Source: JAMDCX01 sp049977145 (GTDB lineage: Bacteria > Planctomycetota > Phycisphaerae > WQYP01). Taken from it: DNA of 64,000 bases. The number at the start of each line of letters is the position of its first letter. Position 1 is the first letter of the stretch. Of the stretch, positions 63,948 through 64,000 are shown in pieces. Made by a program: the position numbers and the translations under genes. The notes under the pieces were generated by a model. That model made no database searches and was not told the origin of the DNA. It saw only the letters and a program-made list of their open reading frames with translations. Location: positions 14,812-78,811 of the forward strand of contig JBMFGW010000002.1 of assembly GCA_049977145.1 (NCBI GenBank), given 5' to 3'.

Positions 63948-64000
63948 ATGTCTGTTATCGTCCATGGAGGGACGATTGATTCACAAAAAATGCGGTTCCG
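63948..64000 (+). CDS. Start of an unidentified gene (cut by window end)
   Basis: ATG at 63948 with AAGGAG upstream; the first 17 codons read MSVIVHGGTIDSQKMRF. Too short to name. Confidence 0.6.
   Translation, partial: MSVIVHGGTIDSQKMRF

Noticed and set aside
1..64000. CRISPR arrays, tRNA/rRNA genes, insertion sequences, prophage or integrase genes
   Set aside because: I looked in the intergenic regions for spaced repeats, tRNA T-loop sequences, transposase motifs and terminal repeats and found none that I could support.

Overview
The window looks like part of a chromosome from a Planctomycetota bacterium, probably class Phycisphaerae or a close relative. I infer this from a five-gene MoxR/DUF58/BatA-type operon with very large membrane proteins, a YdjY-like secreted protein, a lone scpB, many small operons with lipoprotein or poly-Ala/Gln products, and base composition that looks even and moderately GC-rich by eye. 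I see no rRNA, tRNA, CRISPR array, insertion sequence, integrase or phage gene. Apart from one decayed epimerase gene, the region reads as stable core genome.

Layout. 1-3062 (minus): an RND efflux operon (outer-membrane factor, adaptor, permease cut by the window edge) behind a strong sigma70-like promoter with tandem operator-like repeats. 3351-6713: a membrane GAF-PAS-GGDEF-EAL protein. 6724-10485: a polysaccharide flippase, scpB and a GT2-DUF2062 glycosyltransferase. 10507-13746 (minus): a FliA/WhiG-type sigma factor, coaX and obg. 13985-16956: ugd, cmk and plsC. 16963-21216: CPBP protease, metF, an ASCH protein and a YdjY-like secreted protein. 21389-23473: glycogen-debranching-type glucosidase. 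24858-35222: moxR, DUF58, BatA-like, vWA/GATase-like and DUF4175-like genes. 35434-39587 (minus): GH57 glucanase, GT4 glycosyltransferase, an epimerase pseudogene and an unknown secreted protein. 39931-42041: purA and uppS. 42300-48113: envelope genes (double Tim44/zinc-ribbon/TerB protein, small membrane protein, HTH-transmembrane protein, OmpA-type lipoprotein, PAP2 phosphatase). 48123-54681: animal-like transketolase, a very large probable PPi-type PEP carboxykinase, and an active-site-altered FolD. 54726-57118 (minus): a cupin, then trpB with a small lipoprotein gene. 57661-63777: nuoD-E-F-G followed by a PfkB-family kinase. A further gene starts at 63948.

How the parts fit. Central carbon and one-carbon metabolism recur: transketolase, PEP carboxykinase, FolD, MetF, the peripheral arm of complex I, and alpha-glucan enzymes (GH57 and the debranching enzyme). 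Envelope building is the second theme: Ugd, flippase, glycosyltransferases, PlsC, UppS, OmpA lipoprotein, PAP2 and RND efflux.

The points most worth following up are these. FolD has lost the Lys, Gln and Asp normally needed in its active site, plus two residues that normally bind NADP phosphate. The 1152-residue protein resembles the rare PPi-dependent PEP carboxykinases. The double Tim44/zinc-ribbon/TerB architecture is unusual. The nuoDEFG cluster ends in a sugar kinase rather than nuoH, and carries paired hairpins between nuoF and nuoG. Several compact promoters carry operator-like symmetry. All functional calls come from reading motifs by eye; no database search was run.
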